Positions 16,617-25,102 of a stretch of DNA of 64,000 nucleotides are shown one piece after another; the first letter of the stretch is position 1, and the number at the start of each line of letters is the position of its first letter. This DNA is from Methylobacterium sp. 17Sr1-1. Lineage in GTDB: Bacteria; Pseudomonadota; Alphaproteobacteria; Rhizobiales; Beijerinckiaceae. The notes beneath the pieces are model-generated. The model did no database searches and was not told where the DNA came from. It saw nothing but the letters and a program-made list of their open reading frames with translations. The stretch lies in the NCBI RefSeq assembly GCF_003173775.1, contig NZ_CP029552.1, forward strand, positions 2,500,501 to 2,564,500, read 5' to 3'. Both the position numbers and the translations under genes were made by a program.

Positions 16617-18158
16617 TCAGCGCCAGAACGGACGGACGTCGATCAGAGCCTCGTGCGCCGTCGCGGCCTCGGCGAGCAGGTGCTCGGTGCGGGCCTCGGT
16701 GTCGGCCGTGGCGAGGCCGGCGGCGAAGACCGCGCCCTCCGGCGCGCCCTTGGCGAGTTCGGCCGCCAGGGTGTGGGCGGTGGCGATGTCGTTGAGGTCG
16801 CCGAGATGGTCCTGCAGGTCGGCCAGGGCCTCGACGAAGGCGGCGTGGCGCTTGCCCGCTTTCTTGCCCGCGTAGAGAGCCGCGAAGAACTCCGCGCCGT
16901 AGCGCAGCTTCTTGGCGGCGATCCGCACCCGGTGGCGCGCCTCCGGATCGAGTTCGGCGAGGTGGCGGCCGCGCTTCTTCACCTGGCGGCGGCGGCGCTC
17001 CAGCTCCTCGGTGGCGAAGGCCTTGGCCGGGCCGTCGCGGCGGGCCGCGTGCGGGTTGTCGGGGCCGAGCCAGGGGCCGGCCTCGATCCAGGCGACGAGG
17101 TCGAGGAGGAAGTCGCGCCACTCGCGGCTCTCCAGCACCGCCCGCACCGCATCGTGGGCCGCCGCCCTCTCGGTCTCGAGGTGGCGTTCCAGGATCAGGA
17201 GACCGTTTTCGTCAGGGCGCCGCTCGCGCTCCCGCGGCAGGGTCTTGCCGAGATAGACGTCGAGGTTGCGGGCATGCCCGAAGGGCTCGCTCAGGCGCTT
17301 CAGCTCCGCCTTGATCGCCGGCACCCGCCGGTCCTCGATCACGCCGCCGAACAGCGAGAAGGCCGAGCGCAGGCGGCGCAAGGATACCCGAAGCTGGTGC
17401 AGGGCCTCGACGTCGCGGCGGGCGAGCAGCACGGTCTCGTTGAGGCGGGTCTGGCGCAGGCAGGCGAGCGCCACGGCCTGGAACGCCTGGGCGGCACTCA
17501 TGTCGGGATCGAGCGGCACCGGCTCGGCCTTCACGGCGCGCCCGAGCCGGCCCCCGATCAGGAAGTCGCCGCGCTCGAACTTGCTCAGCACGCCGAGGCG
17601 CAGGGGCACGTCGGCGCCGAGCGCGCGGGCGAGGTCGAACAGGGCCCCGGGCGCGCCGCCGGTCAGCTCGAACTCGATCTCGCTCACCGGGGAGACGCGG
17701 TCGTCCGGACCCCAGACCCGACCGCGGTCGAGGGCGACCTCGATGCGGCTGCCGGCCGGCCCGGTCTCGGCCAGGCAGCGCACGCTGCGGGTCACCGTGG
17801 AGGTGTAGAGGGGGGCCAGCTCCGTCGCGCCGTCGAGGATCTTCGCGATCGGGGTACCGGCGAAGGCCGCAGGCTCAGGATTCGGCCCCGCGACGGCGCT
17901 CTCCCATTCCGGCCGGTCGAACAGGCCGACCGCGCCGTTGCCCCGGGCCTTCACGGTCTGGATGTGGCGGTCGCCGTCCTGGCGCACCCGGAGGGTGTAG
18001 CCGGCCTCGCGCAGGCGGCCGTCCGGCGTGTCGAAATAGGTCGAGGTCAGCTCGGTCTCGGCCCAATCTCCGGCGAGCAGCGGATGCTCCCGCAGGCGCG
18101 CGATGTCGGAGGCTTCGACATCCAGCTTTAGCTCGGTCTCGCGCGGTTCGCTCATCAC
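16617..18158 (-). CDS. CYTH and CHAD domain-containing protein
   Basis: 513 residues. An N-terminal CYTH (triphosphate tunnel metalloenzyme) domain starts with ETELKLDVE, the E-x-E-x-K metal/triphosphate motif, and ends near residue 200. A C-terminal CHAD domain (about 220-500) has conserved basic and His motifs (HQLRVSLRRLRSAF and HRVRIAAKKLRYG) that bind polyphosphate. Proteins of this architecture hydrolyse triphosphate or bind polyphosphate granules; the exact substrate cannot be read from sequence. It converges with rlmB, 30 bases from its end, with no clear terminator between them. Confidence 0.9.
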   Translation of the reverse strand: MMSEPRETELKLDVEASDIARLREHPLLAGDWAETELTSTYFDTPDGRLREAGYTLRVRQDGDRHIQTVKARGNGAVGLFDRPEWESAVAGPNPEPAAFAGTPIAKILDGATELAPLYTSTVTRSVRCLAETGPAGSRIEVALDRGRVWGPDDRVSPVSEIEFELTGGAPGALFDLARALGADVPLRLGVLSKFERGDFLIGGRLGRAVKAEPVPLDPDMSAAQAFQAVALACLRQTRLNETVLLARRDVEALHQLRVSLRRLRSAFSLFGGVIEDRRVPAIKAELKRLSEPFGHARNLDVYLGKTLPRERERRPDENGLLILERHLETERAAAHDAVRAVLESREWRDFLLDLVAWIEAGPWLGPDNPHAARRDGPAKAFATEELERRRRQVKKRGRHLAELDPEARHRVRIAAKKLRYGAEFFAALYAGKKAGKRHAAFVEALADLQDHLGDLNDIATAHTLAAELAKGAPEGAVFAAGLATADTEARTEHLLAEAATAHEALIDVRPFWR

Positions 18159-18303
18159 GGCGGTCCTGATCTCCCGTTCGGACTCCCAGCGGGTGGGAGT
18201 GCAGCGGAAATCATGGACGAGGCCGAAAAGTTTCGCAAAGGCCGCGGCAAACCGCCCGTTATCCGTGGGTCAGGGGCGCGAAAGCGCGCCCGGGCGGGAG
18301 CCG

Positions 18304-18837
18304 TCAGCGCGCCCGCAGGTGGGCGAGGAGCTTGTCCGCTCCGGCTTCCGGCGATCCGTCGTTCATCACCACGAGGTCGGCGGTGACCGGGGCCGAGCGC
18401 GAGAGCCGCGCCCCGAGGTCGCCGTCCTCCGGCCTGCCGCGGGCGGCGAGGCGGGCGGCCAGCACCTCCGGCGGCGCCGTGACCTCGACCACGGTGACGC
18501 CGGGCAGGCGCCTTCGCGCCTCGGCCACCACCCGGCGCGAGACGTTGCAGACCACCACGTGCCCGGCGCGGGCGAGCGAAGCGGTCGATTCCGGCAGCGC
18601 GTAGCCGAGGCCGTGGGCGCGCCAGGACAGGGCGAAGCGGCCCGCCGCCTCGCCGGCGCGAAACTCGTCCTCGCCGATCGGCTCGTTGTCCTCGTGCTCC
18701 GAGGGCGGGCGGGTCACGAGGCGGCGCGGGAAGACGTAGCGGGGCTCGCCCGCCAGGGCCTCGCGGGCGAGGCGCAGGAGGGTGTCCTTGCCGGCCCCGC
18801 TCGGGCCGACGACGAGGACGAAGCCGCCGGTGCCCAT
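18304..18837 (-). CDS. phnN: Ribose 1,5-bisphosphate phosphokinase PhnN
   Basis: 177 residues from the ATG at 18837, which overlaps the phnM stop as TGATG. An upstream in-frame start at 18864 lies inside phnM and is less likely. The P-loop GPSGAGKDTLL sits at the N-terminus in a guanylate-kinase-like fold. The enzyme makes PRPP from ribose 1,5-bisphosphate at the end of the C-P lyase pathway. It is the last gene of the leftward phn operon. Confidence 0.9.
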   Translation of the reverse strand: MGTGGFVLVVGPSGAGKDTLLRLAREALAGEPRYVFPRRLVTRPPSEHEDNEPIGEDEFRAGEAAGRFALSWRAHGLGYALPESTASLARAGHVVVCNVSRRVVAEARRRLPGVTVVEVTAPPEVLAARLAARGRPEDGDLGARLSRSAPVTADLVVMNDGSPEAGADKLLAHLRAR

Positions 18838-19973
18838 CACGCCACCCGCCTGCCCTGGCGCCACACCTGCCGCACCACCGGCACGCCCTCGGCGAGGCGC
18901 ACCCGCACGAGGTCGGCGCGAAGGTTTTTCGCGATGGCGCCGCGGTCGTCGAGGCCGGTGGCCCGGGCCGGGTTGGCGGTCACCGTGGCGACCGCCTCCG
19001 GCAGGGTGATCGACGCGACGCGCTCGGGCAGGCTGAGCGCCGCCATCATCAGGCTCGCCGGGACGTAGTCGGAGGAGAGCACGTCGAGCAGGCCCTCCCG
19101 GGCGAGGTCCTCCGCCGCGACGTTGCCGGAATGCGAGCCGCCGCGGATGAGGTTCGGCGCGCCCATCATCACGGTGATGCCGGCCTCGCGGGCGGCTCGC
19201 GCCGCCTCCATCGTCGTCGGGAACTCGGCGAGCCGCACGCCCTCGCCCCTCGCCATGGCGACGTCGGCCAGCGTGGTGTCGTCATGGCTGGCGAGCGCGA
19301 TGCCCTGCTGGCGGGCGAGCGCGACGAGGGCCGGGCGGTTGATCGCGTTGAAGGCCTCGCCGTCGCGGATCTTCATCGCGGTGTTGGCCTGGATCTCGAC
19401 GATCGAGCGGCCGCCGCGGGTGGCGTAGGTGTAGTACTTCTCGATGTCGCGGAACTGGCGCTGGCCCGGCGTGTGGTCCATCAGCGAGATCAGACCGACG
19501 GGGTAGCGGGCGGTGAAGTCCCGCACGGTGTCCATCAGGTCGGCGGAGGGGATCTCGCAGCGCAAGTGCGTCAGGTGCTCGGCGCGAAAGAGGTCGGCGC
19601 CCTTGGCGGTCGCGATCGCGCCGGCGAGCTGCATCAGCTCGGGGCCGAGCCCGCTGCCGTCCGGATCGCTGCCGGCGCGCAGCGAATCGAACACCGTGGT
19701 GATGCCCGAGGCCGCGATCTGCGCGTCGTAGGCGAGCACGGCGCCGAGCGGGTGCCAGCGCACCTTCGGGCGGGGGGCGTAGTGGCTCTCGAGATGGTCG
19801 GTGTGCAGCTCGACGAGGCCCGGGATCAAGTGGTCGCCGTGAAGGTCGAGGCCGCGCTCGGGTGCGCGGCCCTCGCCGATCTCGGCGATGCGGCCATCCA
19901 CGATGGCGAGCCAGCCGCGCTGGACCCAGTCGGGCAGCACCAGGGTGGCGTTCTCGAGGATCCGGTCTTCCAT
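18837..19973 (-). CDS. phnM: Alpha-D-ribose 1-methylphosphonate 5-triphosphate diphosphatase PhnM
   Basis: 378 residues of the amidohydrolase superfamily. Metal-binding motif HTDHLESH occurs near residue 57, followed by THLRCEIP, SLMDHTPGQRQF, ASHDDTT and GAPNLIRGGSHSGN, all typical of PhnM. It removes pyrophosphate from the triphosphate product of the PhnGHIL step, giving the substrate of the C-P lyase PhnJ. It starts 18 bases after the phnL stop and ends overlapping phnN. Confidence 0.95.
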   Translation of the reverse strand: MEDRILENATLVLPDWVQRGWLAIVDGRIAEIGEGRAPERGLDLHGDHLIPGLVELHTDHLESHYAPRPKVRWHPLGAVLAYDAQIAASGITTVFDSLRAGSDPDGSGLGPELMQLAGAIATAKGADLFRAEHLTHLRCEIPSADLMDTVRDFTARYPVGLISLMDHTPGQRQFRDIEKYYTYATRGGRSIVEIQANTAMKIRDGEAFNAINRPALVALARQQGIALASHDDTTLADVAMARGEGVRLAEFPTTMEAARAAREAGITVMMGAPNLIRGGSHSGNVAAEDLAREGLLDVLSSDYVPASLMMAALSLPERVASITLPEAVATVTANPARATGLDDRGAIAKNLRADLVRVRLAEGVPVVRQVWRQGRRVA

Positions 19974-19991
19974 GGAGGTCCCCTTACTTGA

Positions 19992-20711
19992 TCAGGCCGC
20001 GCGCTTCTGCGCGAAGGCGGTGACGTCGACCACCCGGGTCGCCACCGCCTCGCGCACGTCGGTGTCGTGGAAGATGCCGAGCAAAGCCGCGCCGGCGGCC
20101 TGGCGGGCGCGGATCAGCTCCACCACCACGGCGCGGTTCCGCGCGTCGAGGGAGGCGGTCGGCTCGTCGAGGAGCAGGACCGGCCGCTCGGCGATCAGCC
20201 CGCGGGCGATGTTGACCCGCTGCTGCTCGCCGCCCGAGAAGGTCGCGGGCGGCAGGTCCCACAGGCGCTCGGGCAGGTTGAGGCGGGACAAAAGCTCTTC
20301 TGCGCGGGCGAGCGCGAGATCGGCGGAGAGGCCGCCCTCGCGGCCGGCGGAGGCCACCACCTCGCGGGCGCCGACCCGCGGGATCACCCGCAGGAATTGC
20401 GACACGTAGGAGATCGTGCGGCGCCGCAGGACCAGAACCTCGCGGGGCGAGGCGGAGGCGACGTCGATGCGCTCCTTCCCGTCGCGCACCAGGATCTCGC
20501 CCCGGTCGCAGCGATAGTTGCCGTAGGCCATCTTCAGGAGCGAGGACTTGCCGGCGCCCGAGGGCCCGCCGAGCACCACGCACTCGCCCGGATACACCGC
20601 GAGGTCGGCGCCCGCCATCACCGGCAGCTGCACGCCGCCGCGCAGGTGCAGGGTGAAGGTCTTGGCCACGTCGCGGAATTCGAGGGCGGGGAGGGTTCGA
20701 TCGGGCATCAT
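19992..20711 (-). CDS. phnL: Phosphonate C-P lyase system ATP-binding protein PhnL
   Basis: 239 residues from the ATG at 20711 (second Met at 20708), overlapping the phnK stop as ATGA. ABC-type ATPase: Walker A GGPSGAGKSSLL, signature FSGGEQQRVNIARG, Walker B VLLLDEPTAS, and His in GIFHD. PhnL acts with PhnGHI to attach the phosphonate to the ribose of ATP, not as a transporter. A longer open frame runs upstream in phase through phnK to the GNAT gene, but PhnL-like sequence begins only here. Confidence 0.94.
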   Translation of the reverse strand: MMPDRTLPALEFRDVAKTFTLHLRGGVQLPVMAGADLAVYPGECVVLGGPSGAGKSSLLKMAYGNYRCDRGEILVRDGKERIDVASASPREVLVLRRRTISYVSQFLRVIPRVGAREVVASAGREGGLSADLALARAEELLSRLNLPERLWDLPPATFSGGEQQRVNIARGLIAERPVLLLDEPTASLDARNRAVVVELIRARQAAGAALLGIFHDTDVREAVATRVVDVTAFAQKRAA

Positions 20712-21481
20712 GCGGCGAGCACCGAGGAGACGAGGAGCTGGGTGTAGGGCTCGGCGGGATCGTCGAGCACCTGGTCGGTGAGGCCGGTCTCGATCACCCG
20801 GCCGGCGCGCATCACCATCACCCGGTGCGACAGGAGGCGGGCCACCGCGAGGTCGTGGGTGACGATGATCACCGCGAGGCCGAGCTCGGCGACGAGGCCG
20901 CGGATCAGGTCGAGGAGGCGGGCCTGGACCGAGACGTCGAGCCCCGAGGTCGGCTCGTCCATCAGCACCAGGCGTGGGCCGGTGACGAGGTTGCGGGCGA
21001 TCTGGAGCCGCTGGCGCATGCCGCCGGAGAACCGCGTCGGCGGGTCGTCGACCCGGTCGGCGGCGATCTCGACCTTGGCGAGCCAGTCGAGCGCCGTGCC
21101 GCGGATCTGGCCGTAATGGCGCGCACCCGCCCCCATCAGCCGCTCGCCGACATTGCCGCCGGCCGAGACCGCCATGCGCAGGCCCTTGGCCGCGTCCTGG
21201 CGCACGAAGCCCCAATCGGTCCGCATCAGGGCCCGGCGCTCGGCCTCGCTCAACTCGCCAAGGTCGCGCATGACCCCGTCGCGCATCCGGTAGGAGACGG
21301 TGCCGGAATCCGGGGAAAGCTCCGTGGCGACGAGCGAGAGCAGCGTCGACTTGCCGGAGCCCGACTCGCCGACGATCGCCAGCACCTCGCCGGGATCGAG
21401 GTCGAACGAGACGTCGGCGCAGGCCGTGCGGGCACCGTAATGCTTGGTCAGGCCGCGGGCCTGGAGCAGGGCGTCGCTCAT
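20708..21481 (-). CDS. phnK: Phosphonate C-P lyase system ATP-binding protein PhnK
   Basis: 257 residues from the ATG at 21481 (MSDALLQARGLTKHYG); an upstream in-frame ATG at 21535 lies within the GNAT gene. ABC ATPase with Walker A GESGSGKSTLL, signature FSGGMRQRLQIARN, Walker B LVLMDEPTSGLD and H-loop IVTHD. PhnK binds the PhnJ side of the C-P lyase core complex. The expected ATGA overlap with the preceding GNAT gene is visible at the DNA level, although that gene's frame is now shifted. Confidence 0.94.
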   Translation of the reverse strand: MSDALLQARGLTKHYGARTACADVSFDLDPGEVLAIVGESGSGKSTLLSLVATELSPDSGTVSYRMRDGVMRDLGELSEAERRALMRTDWGFVRQDAAKGLRMAVSAGGNVGERLMGAGARHYGQIRGTALDWLAKVEIAADRVDDPPTRFSGGMRQRLQIARNLVTGPRLVLMDEPTSGLDVSVQARLLDLIRGLVAELGLAVIIVTHDLAVARLLSHRVMVMRAGRVIETGLTDQVLDDPAEPYTQLLVSSVLAA

Positions 21482-21947
21482 GCGGTCTCCTCCGCGTCGC
21501 GGGTGAAGGGGGATCGAGCCGGAAGCTGTAGCCATAAGCCTCGAAGCCGAGGCTCTCGTAGAAGCGGTGGGCCGGCTTGGCGTCGACGTTCGAGGACAGG
21601 GCGAGCTTGTAGCAGCCCTTCTCGGCGGCGAGCCGTCCGGCCTCCCGCATCATCCGCCGGCCGAGGCCGGTGCCGCGCTCGACCTCCGCCACCACCACGC
21701 TCTCGACGAGGGCGGAGGGCATGCCCCAATGGGCGATGTTGTCGAGGATCACGAGGCAGAAGGTGCCGACGATCCGGCCCCCGGTTTCCGCGACGTAGAG
21801 CCGGTAATCGGGATAGGCGTCGAGGCGGGCGAGCAGGGCCTCGGCCTGGGGCAGGGGGGCGACCCGGCCGTGATTCAGCTCGGAGTAGAGGCCGAGCACG
21901 GCCGGCAGGTCGGGCTTTTCCGCCCGGCGGACGACGAAGTCAGACAC
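21478..21947 (-). pseudogene. GNAT acetyltransferase (PhnO-like position), frameshifted at its end
   Basis: The frame from 21947 (MSDFVVRRAEKPDLPAVLGL) encodes a GNAT acyltransferase with the acetyl-CoA loop RGTGLGRRMMREAG and the C-terminal YESLGFEAYGYSFRL. Enzymes of this kind within phn operons acetylate aminoalkylphosphonates. After RLDP the frame does not stop; it runs on through all of phnK and in phase into phnL, giving an artificial 651-codon frame. Adding one C to the CCCCC run at about 21510-21514 would give PPFTRDAEETA and a TGA overlapping the phnK ATG, the expected arrangement. So the end has a single-base deletion, natural or a sequencing error. The catalytic domain itself is whole. 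Confidence 0.75.
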
Positions 21948-22827
21948 GCGCCGCCTCCTCGACGCCGCCGGTCCCGGTATGCCCGTCGGCGCGCCGCTCC
22001 TCGCAATGGTCGGTGTCCGAGCAGACGAACATCCGCCCGCCGGCGTCGTCGAGCAGCACCTCGTCGAGGTAGACGCCCTCGGCGCCGCAGAGCGCGCACG
22101 GCTTGTCGAAGCGCTGGACCCGGAACGGATGGTCCTCGAAATCGAGGCTGCGCACCGTCGTGTAGGGCGGCACGGCGTAGATCCGCTTCTCGCGGCCGGC
22201 GCCGAACACTTGCAGCGCCGGGCTGTCGTCCATCTTCGGGTTGTCGAATTTCGGGGTCGGCGAGGGGTCCATGACGTAGCGGCCCGCGACCTCGACCGGG
22301 TAGGCGTAGGTGGTGGCGATGTGGCCGTGGCGGGCGATGTCCTCGTAGAGCTTGACGTGCATCAGCCCGTACTCGGACAGGGCGTGGAGCTGGCGCGTCT
22401 CGGTCTCCCGCGGCTCGAGGAAGCGCAGGGGCTCGGGGATCGGCACCTGGTAGACCAGGACCTGGCCCTCATGCAGCGGCGCCTCCGGGATGCGGTGGCG
22501 GGTCTGGATCACCGTGGCCTCCCGGGTGTGGGTGGTGACGGCGACGTTCGCCGTGCGGGCGAAGAAGGCGCGGATCGACACCGCGTTGGTGGTGTCGTCC
22601 GAGCCCTGGTCGATGACCTTGAGCACGTCGGCCCGCCCCAGGATCGCGGCGGTGACCTGCACCCCGCCGGTGCCCCAGCCGTAGGGCATCGGCATCTCGC
22701 GCGAGGCGAAGGGCACCTGGTAGCCGGGGATCGCGATCGCCTTGAGGATCGCCCGGCGGATCATCCGCTTGGTGCCCTCGTCGAGATAGGCGAAGTTGTA
22801 GCCGGTCTCGGGGTCGGCGGTCGTCAT
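21940..22827 (-). CDS. phnJ: Alpha-D-ribose 1-methylphosphonate 5-phosphate C-P lyase PhnJ
   Basis: 295 residues from the ATG at 22827, overlapping the phnI stop. This radical-SAM enzyme breaks the carbon-phosphorus bond, releasing the alkane (methane from methylphosphonate). The cysteine cluster motif is intact: CALC, then CSDTDHC near the C-terminus. FAYLDEGTKRMIRRAILKA, PYGWGTGGVQVTAAIL and DQGSDDTTNAVSIR are PhnJ signatures. The reading frame is open far upstream, but that part is a shadow of phnI. Confidence 0.96.
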   Translation of the reverse strand: MTTADPETGYNFAYLDEGTKRMIRRAILKAIAIPGYQVPFASREMPMPYGWGTGGVQVTAAILGRADVLKVIDQGSDDTTNAVSIRAFFARTANVAVTTHTREATVIQTRHRIPEAPLHEGQVLVYQVPIPEPLRFLEPRETETRQLHALSEYGLMHVKLYEDIARHGHIATTYAYPVEVAGRYVMDPSPTPKFDNPKMDDSPALQVFGAGREKRIYAVPPYTTVRSLDFEDHPFRVQRFDKPCALCGAEGVYLDEVLLDDAGGRMFVCSDTDHCEERRADGHTGTGGVEEAARV

Positions 22828-23936
22828 TCCGCGGCCTCCTTCATCTCGGTCTCGGGCGCCGCGCGTTTCGCGGCGTGCTCGGCGCGCAGGCGCCGCACCA
22901 GCTCCAGCTCGGCCTGGAAGTCGACGTAGTGGGGCAGCTTCAGGTGCTCGACGAAGCCGGTCGCCTGGAGCGCGTCGCAATGGGCCAGCACGAATTCCTG
23001 GTCCTGGGCCGGGGCGCCGACCGGCTCGCCGAGTTCTTGCGCCCGGAGCGCCCGGTCGACCAGGGCCATCGCCATCGCCTTGCGCTCGCTCTGGCCGAAG
23101 GCGAGGCCGTAGCCGCGGGTGAACTGGGGCGGCACCTCGGCACTGCCGTGGAACTGGTTGACCATCTGGCACTCGGTGAGCGCCACCTCGCCCAGCGGCA
23201 CCGGAAAGCCCAGCTCCTCCGGCACGAACTCGACCGCCACGGTGCCCACCCGGATCTCGCCGACGAAGGGGTGGGTGCGGCCGTAGCCGCGCTGCGTCGA
23301 GTAGCCGAGCGCCAGGACGAAGCCCTCGTCGCCCCGCGCCAGCGCCTGGAGCCGGAGCGCCCGGTCGGCCGGGAAATCGAGCGGCTCGCGGGTGAGGTCG
23401 CCGGGTGGGGTGCCGTCGTCGGGGGCGGAGGGCTCGATCAGGCCGTCCTGGCCCAGCAGATCGGTGACCCGCGGGGCGTGGGCGGCATCCGCCAGCGGCT
23501 CGGCCTCCTCGGCCAACGGCGCCTCGCCCGCGGCGGCGAGCGAAAAATCGATCAGCCGGTGGGTGTAGTCGAAGGTCGGGCCGAGCACCTGGCCGCCGGG
23601 CAGGTCCTTGTAGGTGGCGGAGATCCGGCGGCGCAACGTCATGGCGCCGGTCTCGACCGGCTCGGAGGCGCCGAAGCGGGGCAGGGTGGTGCGGTAGGCC
23701 CGCACCAGGAACACCGCCTCGATCAGGTCGCCGCGCGCCTGCTTGAGGGCGAGCGCCGCGAGGTCGGGATCGTGCAGCGAGCCCTCGGTCATCACCCGGT
23801 CGACGAGGAGCGCCATCTGCTCGCGGATCTGCGCCACCGAGAGCTCGGGGACGCGCGCGTCGCCCCGGCGGGTCTCGGCGAGGAGCCGGTGCGCGTTGGC
23901 GATGGCGGCCTCGCCGCCCTTCACGGCCACGTACAT
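22824..23936 (-). CDS. phnI: C-P lyase core subunit PhnI
   Basis: 370 residues; the start MYVAVKGGEAAIANAHRLL is diagnostic. TLRRRISATYKDLPGGQVLG, LGYSTQRGYGRTHPF and GYGLAFGQSERKAMAM are further PhnI motifs. PhnI is the nucleosidase-like catalytic subunit that, with PhnG, PhnH and PhnL, swaps adenine of ATP for the phosphonate. It lies 5 bases after phnH and overlaps phnJ. Confidence 0.95.
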   Translation of the reverse strand: MYVAVKGGEAAIANAHRLLAETRRGDARVPELSVAQIREQMALLVDRVMTEGSLHDPDLAALALKQARGDLIEAVFLVRAYRTTLPRFGASEPVETGAMTLRRRISATYKDLPGGQVLGPTFDYTHRLIDFSLAAAGEAPLAEEAEPLADAAHAPRVTDLLGQDGLIEPSAPDDGTPPGDLTREPLDFPADRALRLQALARGDEGFVLALGYSTQRGYGRTHPFVGEIRVGTVAVEFVPEELGFPVPLGEVALTECQMVNQFHGSAEVPPQFTRGYGLAFGQSERKAMAMALVDRALRAQELGEPVGAPAQDQEFVLAHCDALQATGFVEHLKLPHYVDFQAELELVRRLRAEHAAKRAAPETEMKEAAE

Positions 23937-23941
23937 GGCGA

Positions 23942-24529
23942 TCAGCCTCCGGTGACGCGGGTGGAGCGCGGCAGGGCCGCGAGGCGGCCGGGCGCGGCGA
24001 GGATCAGGTCGATCCCTTGCGGGAAGCCGGCGTGGTTGCGGCCGAGCCGGTCGCGCATGTCCGCCGGCAACGGCGCGGCGGAGAGCGTCGCGCTGCCCTT
24101 GATGCCCGGCCCGTCGAGGCGCCAGCCCGGGCGGTCCGAGAGGTCGGAGACCGCCAGCACCAGGGTCGCGGAGCGGTCGGGATAGGCCGGCGTGCCTTGC
24201 GCGAAGGCGTTGAAATCGGGGCAGGCGGCGGGGTCGGAGACCAGCGCGAAGGCGGCGTCAAGCGGATCCGCGGTGATGCGCGCGCCGGTATGGAAGCGGA
24301 GAAAACTCGCCACGGCAGGGTTTTTCGCGAGCGCCCCGTCGAGCCAGAGCGGCGCGTCGGCGTCAGTGAGTGCCAGGGCGATGGCGGCGAGTTCGGGCGT
24401 CAGCGGCGCCGGGGGTGCCAGCTCCGTCACGAGGGGCTGGATCGTGCCGGGGCGCGCGAGGGCGTCCATCACGGCGCGGAAGACGCCCTGGGCGTCATGG
24501 ACCGGATCGGCAAAGCCGCGGGCGAGCAT
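23942..24529 (-). CDS. phnH: C-P lyase core subunit PhnH
   Basis: 195 residues from the ATG at 24529. The start MLARGFADPVHDAQGVFRAV, the ARPGTIQPL stretch and the end GFPQGIDLILAAPGRLAALP match PhnH, a core subunit of the PhnGHIJ complex. Its ATG overlaps the phnG stop as TGATG. Confidence 0.93.
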   Translation of the reverse strand: MLARGFADPVHDAQGVFRAVMDALARPGTIQPLVTELAPPAPLTPELAAIALALTDADAPLWLDGALAKNPAVASFLRFHTGARITADPLDAAFALVSDPAACPDFNAFAQGTPAYPDRSATLVLAVSDLSDRPGWRLDGPGIKGSATLSAAPLPADMRDRLGRNHAGFPQGIDLILAAPGRLAALPRSTRVTGG

Positions 24530-25002
24530 CAGTCTTCTCCCCGAGCCATGGTGAAGAAGTTCACCCGCGTCGCCGCGGTCCGGCGCGCTTCCGCCGAGCG
24601 CTCCTCCGCCCGGCGGGTCGCGACGGGGCGGAGCGCCGCCTCGACCGCCGCGCGCCGCTCCCGGACCTGCCACAGCGCGTCGAGGGTCGCGGCGAGCCGC
24701 GCCTTCGCCCGGTCGCGGCCGAGATGGTAGGCGAAGCCGGTCTCGCCGGTCCCCAGGCGGACCGCCGCCCGGGTCACCGTCGCCTCGCCGAGGTTGAAGG
24801 GCTGCCCGTCGCCGCCGATGCGGCCGCGGGTCATCACCAACCCGGTCTCCGGCGGGCGCAGGTCCTCGGTCGGCTCGACGTCGCCCAGCACGGAGAGAGC
24901 GTCGCGCAGCTCCTCGGCGCGGGCCTCGCCGCACAGAGCCATCACGGCGCGGCGGGCGGCGAGATCGGGCGTTTCATCGGGGGATGGGGTATGGTCGGGC
25001 AT
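24529..25002 (-). CDS. phnG: C-P lyase core subunit PhnG
   Basis: 157 residues from the ATG at 25002. Recognised by RRAVMALCGEA, PETGLVMTRGRIGGDGQPF, NLGEATVTRAAVRL and GFAYHLGRDRAKARLAA, which are typical of PhnG. First gene of the leftward operon; a palindromic operator lies 43 bases upstream. An in-frame extension up to 25359 overlaps phnF on the other strand and is not credible. Confidence 0.93.
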   Translation of the reverse strand: MPDHTPSPDETPDLAARRAVMALCGEARAEELRDALSVLGDVEPTEDLRPPETGLVMTRGRIGGDGQPFNLGEATVTRAAVRLGTGETGFAYHLGRDRAKARLAATLDALWQVRERRAAVEAALRPVATRRAEERSAEARRTAATRVNFFTMARGED

Positions 25003-25044
25003 CGGGTCTGCCTGCTGGCTTCCGTGCTGTCGTATGGCCTCGCG

Positions 25045-25066
25045 GTTGTCTAATGGTATAGACAAC
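25045..25066. promoter_or_regulatory. Palindromic operator between phnG and phnF (probable PhnF site)
   Basis: GTTGTCTA-ATGGTA-TAGACAAC: perfect 8-bp arms with a 6-base centre. It lies between the divergent phnG and phnF starts and contains the TCTA/TAGA halves seen in PhnF-type GntR sites. A further partial copy, GACAACC, follows directly. Binding is inferred. Confidence 0.72.
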
Positions 25067-25102
25067 CGACAACCGAGGAGCAAATGAAACTTGGATGACG
25101 GT

